From Bradyrhizobium sp. SK17 (GTDB lineage Bacteria; Pseudomonadota; Alphaproteobacteria; Rhizobiales; Xanthobacteraceae), in the NCBI RefSeq assembly GCF_002831585.1, contig NZ_CP025113.1, positions 6,401,001 to 6,465,000 on the forward strand: a stretch of 64,000 nucleotides of DNA, given 5' to 3'. The translations under genes and the position numbers were made by a program. How positions within the stretch are numbered: position 1 is the stretch's first letter; each line of letters starts with the position of its first letter. Below, one piece after another: positions 53,948 to 61,733 of this stretch. Below the pieces are notes generated by a model that saw only the letters and a list, made by a program, of their open reading frames with translations, was not told where the DNA came from and made no database searches.

Positions 53948-54224
53948 CAGCGGCCAACTGCCCGCACGACGGTTGCATATCTGGCGCCACGCCGCTATAC
54001 GGCTCCCCGTCGGAAAAGGCAGACTTGGTTTGGTAAGCCCAAGTCCTTTCGTGGACGAACTGCTTTCAAAAGTGCAGTCCTTCGGAAACGAATGCTCTGG
54101 TCTCCTGCCTCGTGCATGAGATCCCCACGACGAACACCGGACGCCTTCAGTGCGTCCATTGTTCGTCCGTGTGGTTCTCAACCCGACGAACCGCTCCGGT
54201 CGAACACCGACAGAGGAGCAGTTC
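53948..54224. other. 277-bp gap between desaturase and monooxygenase genes
   Basis: GACTTGG at 54022-54028 and CCAAGTC at 54039-54045 form a hairpin followed by CTTTC, which could end desaturase transcription. No gene was recognised in the rest. Confidence 0.4.
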
Positions 54225-55784
54225 ATGCACAACTCTCACCCCGTTTCCCATGATGTCGTGATTGCAGGTGGCGGCCCCGTCGGCCTGTTGCTTGCCTGCG
54301 AGCTGCGGCTGGCAAGAGTCTCGGTGTTGGTGCTGGAGCAGGCCGCGGACCCGAGGTCGCCATTGAAGCGGCTGCCATTCGGCATGCGCGGACTTTCATC
54401 ACCCACCATCGAGGCGCTCTACCGCCGCGGCATGCTGGACGACATCGCGGCACTTCAGCGCGCCAAAGATGGCGCGCACCGCGGCGCGTCGCATGACGCG
54501 CATCGCCAGCAACCGCAGCGCCAACCGGCGGGCCATTTCGCGGGCATCCAGTTCTACCACGACACCGTCGACAGCTCGAAGTGGCGGTATCGCCTGCCAG
54601 GTCCGGCCGGCACCAGCATGGCGATCGACATGGAAACGCTCGAAACCGTCCTGGCCACGCGCGCAACCGCCATGGGCGTCGAGATCAGGCGCGGCCTTGC
54701 CGTCGAAGCGTTCGATCAGTCGGATGACGGCGTGGCCGTTCGCGCCGATGGCGAGACGTTCCACGGACGCTGGCTGGTCGGTTGCGATGGCGGCCGCAGC
54801 ACGGTGCGCAAGGCTGGCGGATTTGCCTTCGTCGGCACCGATCCCGAGTTCACCGGCTACTCGGTCGACGTCGAGCTGACCGATCCGGACCAGCTCCGCC
54901 CCGGCCGCCACTACACGGCGACAGGCATGTACACCTACGCACGGCCCGGCACGATCGCGATGGTCGCGTTCGACGGCGGCGCTTTCCACCGCACCCAGCC
55001 GATCACGCGCGAGCATGTCCAGGCGATGCTGCGCCACATCTCCAGCACCGACGTCACCCTGACCGCGCTCAGGCTTGCGACCACCTGGACGGATCGCGCC
55101 TGCCAGGCGCCGGACTACCGCCGCGGGCGCGTGCTGCTCGCCGGCGACGCCGCGCACATCCATTCGCCGCTGGGCGGCCAGGGCCTCAACCTCGGACTTG
55201 GCGATGCGATCAACCTCGGCTGGAAGCTGGCCGCCACGATCCGCGGTGACGCGCCGGCCGACCTGCTCGACAGCTATTGCAGTGAACGGCATCCAATCGG
55301 AGCGCAGATTCTCGATTGGTCGCGCGCCCAGGTCGCGTTGATGCGGCCAAGCCGAAGTTCGCGCGCGCTCGAGGCCATCATCCGCGATCTCATCGACACG
55401 CCCGACGGCGCGACTTATTTTGCCGAGCGGCTGTGGGGCATTTCGCAGCGTTACGATCTTGGCGGCAGCCATCCGCTGGTGGGCCGCAGCGTTCCCGATT
55501 TCGAGCTCCGCTGCGGGACGAGACTCGGCGATCTGCTCAGCGATGGGTGCGGCCTGTTGCTCGACTTTGACCCACGCCGGTCCTTGCGAGCGATTGCCGA
55601 TCGCTGGCGGAGCCGGGTCAGCTATGTCGCAAGCGACGCCAAGGATCGGCTGGGCTTGACCGCGGTACTGGTGCGTCCCGACGGGTTTGTGGCTTGGGCC
55701 ACAGACATCGAGCCGGATCTGAAGGAGACTGCTCAAGCCGCGGCACGATGGTTCGGAGAACCTGACGCAGCATATGAGTCCTAA
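54225..55784 (+). CDS. FAD-dependent aromatic monooxygenase (PheA/TfdB family)
   Basis: 519 residues from ATG 54225, with AGAGGAG upstream. The FAD motif VIAGGGPVGLLLACEL is near residue 12. The DG-type motif is LVGCDGGRSTVRK, and the second FAD motif LLAGDAAHIHSPLGGQGLNL is near 305. A thioredoxin-like C-terminal domain ends the protein. It hydroxylates an aromatic or polyketide ring using NAD(P)H and O2; the substrate is unknown. Confidence 0.9.
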   Translation: MHNSHPVSHDVVIAGGGPVGLLLACELRLARVSVLVLEQAADPRSPLKRLPFGMRGLSSPTIEALYRRGMLDDIAALQRAKDGAHRGASHDAHRQQPQRQPAGHFAGIQFYHDTVDSSKWRYRLPGPAGTSMAIDMETLETVLATRATAMGVEIRRGLAVEAFDQSDDGVAVRADGETFHGRWLVGCDGGRSTVRKAGGFAFVGTDPEFTGYSVDVELTDPDQLRPGRHYTATGMYTYARPGTIAMVAFDGGAFHRTQPITREHVQAMLRHISSTDVTLTALRLATTWTDRACQAPDYRRGRVLLAGDAAHIHSPLGGQGLNLGLGDAINLGWKLAATIRGDAPADLLDSYCSERHPIGAQILDWSRAQVALMRPSRSSRALEAIIRDLIDTPDGATYFAERLWGISQRYDLGGSHPLVGRSVPDFELRCGTRLGDLLSDGCGLLLDFDPRRSLRAIADRWRSRVSYVASDAKDRLGLTAVLVRPDGFVAWATDIEPDLKETAQAAARWFGEPDAAYES

Positions 55785-55921
55785 CACCCCTGGCTACGGC
55801 GCATGTGAATTTCGCTGAGCGCTCCGTGTCCGGGTCCCTATCTCACAACCGTAACGCCCCGTTAACCCTATCAGCTTTAGGGTCATCGGGGCTCCGAATG
55901 GACGGTGGCCGGGTTGTCGTG

Positions 55922-56539
55922 ATGTCGTTTGCACAGAAGAAAACTACCGTCGTCCCTGTTGCCGAGGAGCGGCGCCGCTTCCAGCGCGTCAAGGTGCACC
56001 TGCTCGGCCGCTACATGCTGCCCGACCGGCGCGAGTTTCCCTGCCAGATTATCAACATGTCCCCGGGCGGGCTCGCGCTGCTGGCGCCCGGCATCGGCAA
56101 TGTCGGCGACCGCGTGATCGCCTATCTCGACCACATCGGCCGGGTCGAGGGACGGATCACCCGCATCATCGACAACGGCTTCGCGATGACGATCGGCGCC
56201 ACCGCCCGCAAGCGTGACAAGCTCGCCGCCCAGCTCACCTGGCTCGCCAATCGCGACATCCTCAACCTGCCCGAGGACCGCCGCCACGACCGTATCGTGC
56301 CGCGCAACCCGATCGCCCTGCTCACCCAGGAAGACGGCACGCGGATGACCTGCCGCATCATCGACCTTTCCTTGTCCGGTGCGGCGATCGCCGCGGAGAA
56401 CCGGCCGCCGCTGAAGTCGCTCGTGATGCTCGGCAAGGTGCAGGCCCGCGTGGTGCGAAATCTCGAAGAAGGCTTCGCGCTCGAGTTCGTCCACGAGCAG
56501 TCCGCGGAAACGCTCGAAGAGAGCGTTACCGCGAGGTAA
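55922..56539 (+). CDS. Protein with two PilZ domains
   Basis: 205 residues from ATG 55922; ATG 55898 is possible. PilZ 1 (about 15-105) has RRRFQR and the NMSPGG motif; PilZ 2 (about 115-200) has RRHDR and DLSLSG. Both keep the RxxxR and D/NxSxxG elements that bind c-di-GMP. No effector domain is attached. It lies upstream of a BTLCP peptidase, a family in which some members (LapG) are regulated by c-di-GMP. Confidence 0.85.
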   Translation: MSFAQKKTTVVPVAEERRRFQRVKVHLLGRYMLPDRREFPCQIINMSPGGLALLAPGIGNVGDRVIAYLDHIGRVEGRITRIIDNGFAMTIGATARKRDKLAAQLTWLANRDILNLPEDRRHDRIVPRNPIALLTQEDGTRMTCRIIDLSLSGAAIAAENRPPLKSLVMLGKVQARVVRNLEEGFALEFVHEQSAETLEESVTAR

Positions 56540-56575
56540 AGCGAAAAGCGGCTCAATACCCCCATTTCAGCGCGC

Positions 56576-56609
56576 GAAGGCGGCCACCGGTGCACCGGTG
56601 GCCGCCTTC
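56576..56609 (+). terminator. 34-bp perfect palindrome after the PilZ gene
   Basis: Seventeen bases from GAAGGCGGCC at 56576 are exactly mirrored to 56609 with no loop bases. In RNA it would give a very stable hairpin 36 bp past the PilZ stop. The following sequence is only GCGCATTTGG, so it may be a terminator or an element stabilising the 3' end. Confidence 0.6.
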
Positions 56610-56700
56610 GGCGCATTTGGTCCGGTGAAATCGGCGGTTAACGGCGGACGGGTTTGCCGCAACAAACCACGCTGGCGCAGCGCTTGCCGCGTTAATGCAT

Positions 56701-56768
56701 AAAATTTGAATCAATTGCAGTTGTTTCAAATTTTACGCGAATTCGATTCAAGTACAGTTCGAATTCGC
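56701..56768. promoter_or_regulatory. AT-rich island with two nested inverted repeats upstream of BTLCP gene
   Basis: AAAATTTGAA at 56701-56710 is mirrored by TTCAAATTTT at 56725-56734. GCGAATTCG at 56737-56745 is mirrored by CGAATTCGC at 56760-56768. These arms of 10 and 9 bp are perfect and the AT content stands out from the surrounding GC-rich DNA. They are likely protein-binding sites or a promoter region for the gene at 56872. Confidence 0.5.
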
Positions 56769-56871
56769 CGCAGGTTTTACCAGTATTCGCGTCAAATCTA
56801 CTTTGCGTACTTAGCGGCGGCGCAAAAGCTTTGTGCGACATGTGGTCCCAACAAGAAGAACGGGGGCCACG

Positions 56872-57486
56872 ATGTTTGGGTTCAGGGGACAGGGGAAAGG
56901 TTTGGCGGTTGCCGCCATTCTGTTTGCGACGTGCGTGTCGGCCAAGGCCGGCGACGTGGTCTATGCCAGCCTGGGCGATGTTACGCGTTCGCCGATCGGC
57001 TGGGTCGAATTCTGCGCCGACAATCCGGCCGAGTGCCGCGGCAGCGCGACGCAACCACGCGACATCGTGTTGTCGCAGACCGCTTGGCGCGACCTCGTTC
57101 GGGTCAACAAGTGGGTCAACGAGACCGTCAAGCCGATGACCGACATGGATCATTGGGGCGTGATCGAGAAATGGTCGTTGCCGACCGACGGCTACGGCGA
57201 CTGCGAGGACTACGTGCTCCTGAAGCGCAAGATGCTGATGGACGCCGGCTGGCCCCGCGAGGCGCTGTTGATCACGGTGGTGCGCGACAAGAAGGGCGAA
57301 GGCCACGCGGTGCTGACGGTGAAGACCGACAAGGGCGAATTCGTGCTCGATAACCAGAACGAGAGCATCGTCGCCTGGACGGAGACCGGCTACCGCTTCG
57401 TCAAGCGGCAATCGCAGAGCGATCCCAACGTGTGGGTCTCGCTTGGCGACAACCGCCCCGCAGTTTCAACCGCAAGCTCGCGCTGA
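56872..57486 (+). CDS. BTLCP transglutaminase-like cysteine peptidase (secreted)
   Basis: 204 residues from ATG 56872. A signal peptide precedes DVVYASLGD (LAVAAILFATCVSAKAG). The triad of the bacterial transglutaminase-like cysteine peptidases is GYGDCEDYVLLKR (Cys), GHAVLTV (His) and FVLDNQNESI (Asp). The best known member, LapG, cleaves a surface adhesin when c-di-GMP is low. No LapD or large adhesin is next to it; the double PilZ gene precedes it. Confidence 0.9.
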   Translation: MFGFRGQGKGLAVAAILFATCVSAKAGDVVYASLGDVTRSPIGWVEFCADNPAECRGSATQPRDIVLSQTAWRDLVRVNKWVNETVKPMTDMDHWGVIEKWSLPTDGYGDCEDYVLLKRKMLMDAGWPREALLITVVRDKKGEGHAVLTVKTDKGEFVLDNQNESIVAWTETGYRFVKRQSQSDPNVWVSLGDNRPAVSTASSR

Positions 57487-57556
57487 GCGGCAACAAGGAA
57501 TCGAGTTCGCGACCCGGTCACATCCCCACCCCTCCCCGTCCCAGACCGGTTCGCGC

Positions 57557-57593
57557 GCGGCCAGGCTCCCCCAAGCCTGGCCGCAACCTTTTT
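57557..57593 (+). terminator. Rho-independent terminator after BTLCP gene
   Basis: GCGGCCAGGCT (57557-57567) and AGCCTGGCCGC (57574-57584) form a perfect 11-bp stem with a 6-base loop, followed by AACCTTTTT. It lies 71 bp past the stop codon. Confidence 0.9.
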
Positions 57594-57614
57594 GGGGACG
57601 CGAAAGGCCGATGA

Positions 57615-58025
57615 TCAGAACAGACCTTCGAGAAAAGCCGCTGTCTCGTCCGTGATGCCGACGATCTTGTTGGTGGCCTGCCGGTAGAACTTGAAATTGA
57701 GTTCGGTCTCCGGCCGGCCGTCGTCCCAATCCTTGAAGCGCTTGAGCTGGTCGCGCCCCAACTTCTGCTTCGCGAGTGCGACGCGCCGCACTGCGATGCT
57801 GACTCGCGGCGTTTGCCGCGCGACACCAGCCTTCCGCGCCACCGGCTCGGCCGACGTCACGACCGCGCGCGCGATCAGGCCTTTGCCGCCCTCGTTCTCG
57901 CTCGCGAACACGAAGACGGTGTCGCCCGTGGCGATGCGCTTGCCGCCGTACATGGTCTTCTGCGCGGTGAAGGTGAAGGCCTTCGCTTTCAGATCGCGGA
58001 TCTCGGTCTTGATCGCATATGCCAT
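57615..58025 (-). CDS. Hypothetical PUA/EVE-like beta protein
   Basis: 136 residues from ATG 58025; the longer upstream frame has no ribosome site. The sequence reads KTMYGGKRIATGDTVFVFASENEGGKG in parts, then LIARAVVTS and a basic end (VRRVALAKQKLGRDQLKRFKDWDD). The arrangement is similar to EVE or PUA-like RNA-binding folds, but this is weak. It is divergent from a TetR gene, with an operator between, and may be its target. Confidence 0.6.
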   Translation of the reverse strand: MAYAIKTEIRDLKAKAFTFTAQKTMYGGKRIATGDTVFVFASENEGGKGLIARAVVTSAEPVARKAGVARQTPRVSIAVRRVALAKQKLGRDQLKRFKDWDDGRPETELNFKFYRQATNKIVGITDETAAFLEGLF

Positions 58026-58091
58026 CGCATGCCTTTCGCCGCTCCGCCCCGCCGTCCCGCGCCACGGCTTGACATCGTAGCACCGTCGCGC

Positions 58092-58111
58092 TTGAATTGA
58101 ATTCAGTTCAA
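58092..58111. promoter_or_regulatory. Near-perfect palindrome in TetR gene upstream region
   Basis: TTGAA-N-TGAATTCA-N-TTCAA (20 bp, one mismatched pair) lies between the divergent genes 57615 and 58126, ending 14 bp before the TetR start. It is of the kind bound by TetR autorepressors. Confidence 0.6.
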
Positions 58112-58125
58112 TGATCGAGCGGGCC

Positions 58126-58722
58126 ATGGACGCGACCAGCCAGGGGACACGGCAACGGCTGCTCTCGGCGGCGCAGGACGAGCTCATCGCAGGCCATGGG
58201 CATCTCGAGATGCAGGCCGTCGCCAGGCGGGCGCAGGTCTCGGTCGGACTCGCCTACCACCATTTCGGATCGAAGGCCGGTCTGATCGCCGCCGTGGTCG
58301 ATGACTTCTATGAACGCCTCGACGAGGCGGCGTTCGGCGGCGCCAAATTCTCGGCCCGGAGCTGGTCCGACCGGGAAAAGCAGCGGGTCGGCGCCTACGT
58401 CGCGTTTCACTACGACCACCCGTTCGCGCCGCTGGTCATCGGACCGCTGAGCCGCGCGTCGGAGGTGCTCGACGTCGAGACCGACTTCACCAGCCGCCAG
58501 CTGGCCGCCGGTGCCCGCATGCTTCAGGCGGCCCAGCGCGACCGGATCGTGCCCGGCGACATCGACCCTCACCTGACCATCGCGCTGATGATCGGCGGCA
58601 TCCGCCAGGCGCTGATCGGCGCGCTCACGGGCGAACGGCGCCCCGATCCCACCAAGCTGGCCGACGAGATCTGGGCCTTCATGGCCGCGGCATTGCGCCT
58701 GCCGCCGGATCGCAAATCGTAA
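58126..58722 (+). CDS. TetR family transcriptional regulator
   Basis: 198 residues from ATG 58126 preceded by GAGCGGG; ATG 58111 is another possibility. The helix-turn-helix is AVARRAQVSVGLAYHHFGSKAGLIAAVV at about 30-58 in parts. The C-terminal ligand domain is unlike well-known members. It may repress the divergent gene and, 50 bp downstream, the FabA-like gene. Confidence 0.88.
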   Translation: MDATSQGTRQRLLSAAQDELIAGHGHLEMQAVARRAQVSVGLAYHHFGSKAGLIAAVVDDFYERLDEAAFGGAKFSARSWSDREKQRVGAYVAFHYDHPFAPLVIGPLSRASEVLDVETDFTSRQLAAGARMLQAAQRDRIVPGDIDPHLTIALMIGGIRQALIGALTGERRPDPTKLADEIWAFMAAALRLPPDRKS

Positions 58723-58772
58723 CGCCAAAGGCCGCGCGCCGAGGCCGAGCCTAAGGTTCACCCTTAACCCCA

Positions 58773-59318
58773 ATGTCGGTGGCCATCTTGTTCAACCCGC
58801 ACGATTTTCACACGCCGCAATCGTCCTACGGCAAGCCGGATCTGCTGCGTTCGAGCGAAGGCGGCTATTTCGGGCCAGGCAACGCGCAATTGCCGGCACC
58901 GCCGATGCTGATGATGGACCGGATCACCGCGATCAACCTGGACGGCGGCGCTTTCGGCAAGGGCCATGTCGCCGGCGAACTGGACATCGTGCCGGAGCAT
59001 TGGTTCTTCGCCTGCCACTTCGCCGGCGATCCCGTGATGCCCGGCTGCCTTGGCCTCGATGCGATGTGGCAGATCATCGGCTTCTGGCTGGGCTGGTCGG
59101 GCTCGCCAGGCAAAGGTCGTGCGCTCGGGGTCGGCGAGGTCAAATTCCGGGGGCACATCACGCCCGACGTCCGGCTGGTCCGCTACGAGGTCGACATCCG
59201 CCAGGTCAGGCGCGGCCGCCTGGTGCTGGGCGTCGCCGATGGCCGCGTGCTCGCCGACGGCGCCTGTGTCTACCTCGCGAAGGACATGAGGGTCGGCCTG
59301 ATCGCGCCCAAGAGTTGA
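58773..59318 (+). CDS. fabA: FabA-like 3-hydroxyacyl-ACP dehydratase/isomerase
   Basis: 181 residues. The hot-dog domain has [18 protein letters not shown], the catalytic His in [23 protein letters not shown] (in parts) and the later Asp, as in FabA. FabA makes cis-3-decenoyl-ACP for unsaturated fatty acids. In rhizobia fabA is usually followed by fabB and fabI; neither is here, so this is perhaps a second copy under TetR control. Confidence 0.85.
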   Translation: MSVAILFNPHDFHTPQSSYGKPDLLRSSEGGYFGPGNAQLPAPPMLMMDRITAINLDGGAFGKGHVAGELDIVPEHWFFACHFAGDPVMPGCLGLDAMWQIIGFWLGWSGSPGKGRALGVGEVKFRGHITPDVRLVRYEVDIRQVRRGRLVLGVADGRVLADGACVYLAKDMRVGLIAPKS

Positions 59319-59466
59319 GCCCGGCGTTGCCGTCGTGCCGCAAAAGCCCTTTGCATTTGCGGCGAATTCGACCGATCCAGGCGTCACCTGCTTGGACCGC
59401 CCGGGTTTTGCCCGCGCCGGGGTTGTGGTATTCGGAACCTTTCCAATGATGTCCGGTTCTGGTCGC

Positions 59467-59958
59467 ATGGTCGAACTTGCTCCCCGGAATTCCCAAGCCC
59501 GCAACCTGATTGGCGTGCAGCCGATCGCGATCGGCGTGGTGGCGCTGGTGCTCGTGCTGTTCGGGATCGGCTCGATCGCGCTGTGGCGCGCCTTCACCGG
59601 CAATGCGCCTGAGACCGACCGGATGGTCGCAGCCCGCCAGTTGCAGGCCCGCACCGCGCAGGTCTCCGAGGCCTTGGTGGAAAAGACCAAGGGGATCGAG
59701 GAGACCCAGCAGGAATCGATCGACCAGTTGCAGGTGGTGCAGGATCAGTTGCAGACCATGCGCAAGCAGTTCGCCGCGCAGCAGGCCGACGCCAAGAAGC
59801 TCTCCGATCAGGTCGCCGCACTGACCGAGCAGGTCGAGGGTCTACGCCAATCCCTGGCCAGCGCACAGGCCAACGAGCCGTCGGCCGAACCGGCCCCGCG
59901 CACGCGCTCGAAGGCAACCCGCAGCGCCAACCGGAAACGCCACGGCTCCCGCGGCTGA
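59467..59958 (+). CDS. Small membrane-anchored coiled-coil protein
   Basis: 163 residues if read from ATG 59467; ATG 59446 is an alternative. A transmembrane helix is at about 20-40 (IAIGVVALVLVLFGIGSIAL). A coiled coil follows (about 60-130, rich in Gln, Glu and Ala, e.g. QLQVVQDQLQTMRKQF), and a basic end. The function is unknown. It may anchor or space a partner at the inner membrane. Confidence 0.7.
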   Translation: MVELAPRNSQARNLIGVQPIAIGVVALVLVLFGIGSIALWRAFTGNAPETDRMVAARQLQARTAQVSEALVEKTKGIEETQQESIDQLQVVQDQLQTMRKQFAAQQADAKKLSDQVAALTEQVEGLRQSLASAQANEPSAEPAPRTRSKATRSANRKRHGSRG

Positions 59959-60038
59959 TGGCCTCCGCAAGGCTGGCACCGAGCGTCGGCGCGGCCATAC
60001 AATTGCGCCAAATCCCGAGCAAGATCAGCATCTAACGC

Positions 60039-60063
60039 GGAACTTTCGCATTCCAGTACCGTT
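60039..60063 (+). promoter_or_regulatory. EcfG-type general stress promoter
   Basis: GGAAC at 60039-60043 and CGTT at 60060-60063 are separated by 16 bases, the exact alphaproteobacterial general stress response consensus. No protein gene follows within 400 bases; the candidate small RNA does. Confidence 0.7.
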
Positions 60064-60069
60064 GGTTCG

Positions 60070-60240
60070 ACCGCGCTGGAGTGCCCGTTAGCGTGAATTA
60101 ATCCGGACTTTGTGAACTGGTTCACATATCGGACTTCGAATCCGAGTCATCTTCATGTGACCGGATGGCGTGAGCCGATTTCAATATCCGGGGCTGGCAA
60201 GGTCGTTGACGGTATACTACGTCGACGGCCTTGTTTTTTT
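60070..60240 (+). ncRNA. Candidate small RNA of about 170 nt, general stress controlled
   Basis: Bounded by a perfect EcfG promoter at its start and a rho-independent terminator at its end. No open frame with a ribosome site is inside. The RNA can form at least three hairpins: GTGAAC-TG-GTTCAC at 60112-60125, TCGGA-7 nt-TCCGA at 60129-60145, and the terminator at 60198-60233. Unlike a tRNA it lacks a normal T-loop. The start is estimated at about 7 bases past CGTT. A mRNA leader of an unrecognised gene is the alternative. Confidence 0.6.
60198..60240 (+). terminator. Strong rho-independent terminator
   Basis: A 14-bp stem (60198-60211 with 60220-60233, two G-U pairs) with an 8-base loop is followed by seven T residues at 60234-60240. 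It can end the candidate small RNA and any read-through from the gene at 59467. Confidence 0.9.
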
Positions 60241-60371
60241 AGGGCCGATTTTCCAACCCGTGGTTTCGGCTTGCCCGGAGGGCACGACGGCGGCCGGGCT
60301 TGTTCGGCAAGGCCGACAGCCCCCGCTCCCACACCCCGACGCTGGATCCAGTCCGCTTACCGGCCGCGGAG

Positions 60372-60521
60372 CTATTCGTCGCGACCGCGCACGCTGCGAT
60401 CGCCTCTCAGCCGCAGCCTTGCAAGCTTCGGTTCGAGTACGTGGAGCATGCAGATCAACGCAACGGCGAGGGCTGAAACAACCACCATGAACAACAATGT
60501 CAGATCAGGAATGGTCAACAT
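60372..60521 (-). CDS. Small single-pass membrane protein (49 residues)
   Basis: 49 residues from ATG 60521 with AGAGGA upstream. One membrane helix (about 8-32, LLFMVVVSALAVALICML) and a basic end (RLRLRGDRSVRGRDE). Short for confident family assignment; small membrane proteins of this type are often stress or complex-assembly factors. The open frame, ribosome site and helix together support it. Confidence 0.55.
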   Translation of the reverse strand: MLTIPDLTLLFMVVVSALAVALICMLHVLEPKLARLRLRGDRSVRGRDE

Positions 60522-60629
60522 GTTCGCTATCCTCTGAGGGCCGGCTCCAATCGCAGCCGGCTCTTCTGCCGTGACGTGTTCACGCACAAACTGCTGTCGC
60601 AACACGAAGCAAGCGGCGTACCAACGGCC

Positions 60630-60660
60630 GCGGCCCCGGCAAGCAGAACGCCGGGGCCGC
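60630..60660. terminator. GC-rich hairpin downstream of Gly-rich gene
   Basis: GCGGCCCCGGC (60630-60640) and GCCGGGGCCGC (60650-60660) form a perfect 11-bp stem with a 9-base loop, 62 bp past the stop of the minus-strand gene at 60722. No T-run follows, so it may act with Rho or stabilise the RNA end. Confidence 0.5.
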
Positions 60661-60721
60661 GCAACGATTCCAGGACATCAGCATGGCGATCCAATGGATC
60701 GGCCATGCTTCAGCGGATGGC

Positions 60722-61198
60722 TCAGTTGCAAACCTGCACGGGCCGGACCTGCCGGCCATACGGCGTCAACACCACGCGGCGCACGACGTAGCAACCGCCG
60801 TCACCGTAGCCATAACCATAGCCGTCGTCGTAGCCGTAACCGGCGTAATAGGGATTGTTGTAGTAGCTGTCATAGTAATCGTAGGCGCCGTAGCCGAGCC
60901 CGAAGCCGATCGCTGCCGCGGCAAACGGATAGCCCCAGCCGCGCCGGTAATAGCCGCCGTGCCAGCCTCCACCATGCCAGCCACCGCCGTGCCAACCGCC
61001 GCCGATCGCGGCCGACCGGAAACCACCGCCCCCGCCCATGGCGCGGAAAGCGCCGCCATGAAAGCCGCCACCACCGTGGAAACCGCCGCCACCATGGAAG
61101 CCGCCGCCACCAAATCCGCCGCGTGCCGACGCAGTGTCGACCGTGAGCAGGCCGACCGAAGCCGTCGCCAGCAAGGCAATCATCGTTTTACGCAACAT
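60722..61198 (-). CDS. Secreted glycine/histidine/tyrosine-rich repeat protein
   Basis: 158 residues from ATG 61198 with AGGAG; GTG 61201 is an alternative. A signal peptide is present (IALLATASVGLLTVDTASA). Two short repeat runs occur in the mature part: GGGFH about three times, and GGGWHG about three times, then a Tyr/Asp/Gly-rich part (YYDSYYNNPYY). Two cysteines near the end may form a disulfide. Such proteins are known in rhizobial envelopes; the function is not known. His/Gly runs could bind metals. Confidence 0.7.
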   Translation of the reverse strand: MLRKTMIALLATASVGLLTVDTASARGGFGGGGFHGGGGFHGGGGFHGGAFRAMGGGGGFRSAAIGGGWHGGGWHGGGWHGGYYRRGWGYPFAAAAIGFGLGYGAYDYYDSYYNNPYYAGYGYDDGYGYGYGDGGCYVVRRVVLTPYGRQVRPVQVCN

Positions 61199-61353
61199 CA
61201 CCCGTTACTCCTTTTCCAAGGCTTTCCTTTTCAAGCCTCCTCCGCCGCGTCCCGCGCATGCTAACCCAATGTAGGATCGCGACTTCCTCCGCGCGCCTAT
61301 GCCGCGCTCACTTCTGCGCGACCCACGTTCATCGAGGGCGCAGAGGTCAAACG

Positions 61354-61647
61354 TTAACAGCCGCGGCAGATGCCTTTCATCCGACGGTCGACCGTCCTGT
61401 TCTCGTCGGCGATGGCCTTGTCGACGCTTTCGGTCGTCGCCGCCGCACCGGTGGTGACGCCCTCGCCGCTGTTCAGCCGCCCCGACGATTGCGCGGTCCC
61501 GGCGCTGTTGGTGCCCGGCGATGAGGTGACTTGCGGCGATATCGGGCTGACTGACGAAGGGCTGCCGGTGCCTTGGCCGAAGGTAACCGCAGGCGCCAGC
61601 AGAATGGCGATTGTCGCGAGTGCAGCGGTAGCGGATAATTTGCGCAT
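61354..61647 (-). CDS. Small secreted protein with EcfG-type promoter
   Basis: 97 residues from ATG 61647 with AGGAG eight bases upstream. Signal peptide (SATAALATIAILLAPAVTFG), then a Ser/Gly/Thr-rich mature part with little predicted structure, and two cysteines at the end (GICRGC). It is preceded by a perfect EcfG promoter at 61670-61694. Likely a general stress response envelope protein of unknown function. Confidence 0.7.
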   Translation of the reverse strand: MRKLSATAALATIAILLAPAVTFGQGTGSPSSVSPISPQVTSSPGTNSAGTAQSSGRLNSGEGVTTGAAATTESVDKAIADENRTVDRRMKGICRGC

Positions 61648-61669
61648 GGAAATTCTCCTTGCGGACGTC

Positions 61670-61694
61670 AACGAGTCCGCAGAACGCCGGTTCC
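61670..61694 (-). promoter_or_regulatory. EcfG-type general stress promoter
   Basis: On the minus strand GGAAC (61694-61690) and CGTT (61673-61670) are separated by 16 bases. The start codon of the small secreted gene lies 22 bases beyond, so the leader is short and carries AGGAG. Confidence 0.75.
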
Positions 61695-61733
61695 AGCGCG
61701 CGTTCGAGCAATACAGTTTGGGAGCAATGCAAT

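Noticed and set aside
59434..59458. A second possible EcfG promoter (GGAAC-N16-GGTT)
   Set aside because: The -10 element is not CGTT, and transcription would begin almost at the start codon.
60112..60160. A tRNA-like T-arm (stem with CTTCGAA loop)
   Set aside because: The loop does not have the TTCGAAT order of a T-loop and no acceptor or anticodon stems were found around it. It fits better as a hairpin of the candidate small RNA.
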